Below are positions 5,527 to 6,387 of a DNA stretch of 6,387 nucleotides, piece by piece. The position numbers and the translations under genes are program-made. The notes below the pieces were generated by a model that was given only the letters and a program-made list of their open reading frames with translations, ran no database searches and was not told where the DNA came from. Source of the stretch: Alphaproteobacteria bacterium (lineage in GTDB: Bacteria > Pseudomonadota > Alphaproteobacteria > Puniceispirillales > Puniceispirillaceae). Each line of letters begins with the position of its first letter. Position 1 is the first letter of the stretch. Location of the stretch: contig JADHLK010000081.1 in NCBI GenBank assembly GCA_016780695.1, positions 1 through 6,387 on the forward strand, in the 5' to 3' direction.

Positions 5527-6387
5527 AGTCGGTCTCGATAATCCTGCATCTTTTTTTCAACGAAATCGCGCCGGCGCGGCACCGCCGCCTGATCATGCAC
5601 CAGCTGGATCTGAAAGACCATACCACTGCCGCTGCGGAAATATTGCTCACACCCGGTCAGATAAAAATCCCACATCCGCACAAAACGCGGATCATAGCTG
5701 TCCGGCAAGCTGTCCAGCCCGTCCTTAAAGGCCGCGCGCCAGGCCGCCAATGTATCCGCATAATGCAGCCGCCATATTTCTATATCTGTGATTTTCAGCC
5801 CGGCTTTCAAAATCGCCGCGCTCATCTGTTCCAGATCAGGCAGATAGCCACCGGGAAAAATATATTTGTCAATCCAGCGATTGGTCGGGCTGGCCGGGCC
5901 AAAGGCACCGATCGCATGAATCAGGGCTACCCCATCCGGGGCCAGCCGGTCGGCAATTTTCTGAAAATAGCTCTTGAAATGGCTGGGCCCGACATGTTCA
6001 AGCATCCCGATAGAGACGATTTTATCAAACTGGCCGCTGGTCTGTCGGTAATCTTCCAGCTGAAAATCCAGCCGTCCGGTCAGCCCGGCGGCGGCGGCCC
6101 GCTGGCGGGCATAGGCCAGCTGATTATCCGACAGGGTGATACCGCGCACGCTCACCGCCTCTTCCAGCAGGACCAGCGCATGACCCAGCCCGCCCCAGCC
6201 ACAGCCAATATCCAGCACCCGGTCGCCCGCCTTCAGACAGAGCTTGGCTGCGATTCGTGCCAGCTTGGCCTGTTGGGCGGCATCCAGCTTGATCCCATCC
6301 TCAGCAAAATAGGCACAGCTATATTGTCGCCAAGGGTCCAAAAATAGATCATAGAGATCATCACCCAGATCATAATGATGGGCGACA
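5499..6387 (-). CDS. Cyclopropane-fatty-acyl-phospholipid synthase family methyltransferase, partial: N-terminus beyond the right edge
   Basis: The frame is open from the right edge (first full codon at 6386) to a TAA at 5499-5501, giving 295 residues. About 100 N-terminal residues are missing compared with typical members. The enzyme transfers the methylene group from S-adenosylmethionine to double bonds of membrane phospholipid acyl chains. Counting from the first full codon, it begins VAHHYDLGDD. It then shows QYSCAYF with Cys24, the SAM-binding DIGCGWGG at 59-66, MLEHVG with Glu130, IHAIG with His157 and Ile159, and HYADTL with Tyr209. These match in order and spacing the bicarbonate-binding active-site residues of the E. 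coli enzyme (Cys139, Glu239, His266, Ile268, Tyr317), so the domain looks catalytically intact. The internal TTG at 6341 is not the start, because family sequence continues upstream of it. The 3' end overlaps the ycgN start by 28 bp. Membership in a photo-oxidative stress regulon is possible but not shown. Confidence 0.95.
   Translation of the reverse strand, partial: VAHHYDLGDDLYDLFLDPWRQYSCAYFAEDGIKLDAAQQAKLARIAAKLCLKAGDRVLDIGCGWGGLGHALVLLEEAVSVRGITLSDNQLAYARQRAAAAGLTGRLDFQLEDYRQTSGQFDKIVSIGMLEHVGPSHFKSYFQKIADRLAPDGVALIHAIGAFGPASPTNRWIDKYIFPGGYLPDLEQMSAAILKAGLKITDIEIWRLHYADTLAAWRAAFKDGLDSLPDSYDPRFVRMWDFYLTGCEQYFRSGSGMVFQIQLVHDQAAVPRRRDFVEKKMQDYRDRLCQIPPFGK

Noticed and set aside
5595..6347. 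250-codon open frame on the plus strand
   Set aside because: It runs opposite the cyclopropane synthase gene, whose active-site motifs are all intact, and its own translation has no recognisable motif.

Overview
This window most likely comes from the chromosome of an alphaproteobacterium, possibly a marine, streamlined one. That placement is inference from gene families, moderately high GC (judged by eye), very tight gene packing and heavy use of CTG/GGC codons. No rRNA, tRNA, CRISPR array, transposase or phage gene is visible. The window is almost wholly coding: seven genes are supported, two of them cut by the window edges.

Left half (1-4699): a ligase-associated DNA repair locus split into two divergent units. 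On the minus strand, from 1227 off the left edge, is the N-terminal half of the Lhr-type DEXH helicase of the bacterial ligase-associated DNA damage response. On the plus strand is an overlapping three-gene operon. It holds a cysteine-free YfcG/Nu-class glutathione transferase (1409-2110), the ligase-associated metallo-beta-lactamase-fold exonuclease (2103-3116) and an ATP-dependent DNA ligase of the cisplatin-damage-response family (3113-4699). The overlaps are 8 and 4 bp. The fourth usual member, the metallophosphoesterase (PdeM/MPE type), is not in the window; it may follow the helicase beyond the left edge. The 181-bp divergent intergenic region holds three perfect head-to-tail copies of a 19-bp unit, the most distinctive non-coding signal here.

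Right half (4696-6387): a minus-strand gene string that reads, in transcription order, cyclopropane-fatty-acyl-phospholipid synthase (5' end off the right edge), a YcgN-type cysteine-cluster protein, a 63-residue single-pass membrane protein, and a 50-residue DUF2256 zinc-ribbon-like protein. Spacings are a 28-bp overlap, then 16 bp, then 23 bp, so they are probably one transcript. It converges on the ligase gene, and the two terminal stop codons interlock in a single CTAG.

The helicase, exonuclease and ligase are expected to act together on DNA damage. How the glutathione transferase fits is not known, although its start-stop overlap with the exonuclease argues for co-expression. The right-hand operon combines membrane lipid modification with small cysteine-rich proteins; a stress or photo-oxidative role is only a guess from known DUF2256 neighbourhoods. 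I found no clearly undescribed system. The main open points are the tandem repeat, the glutathione transferase in the repair operon and the small membrane protein.
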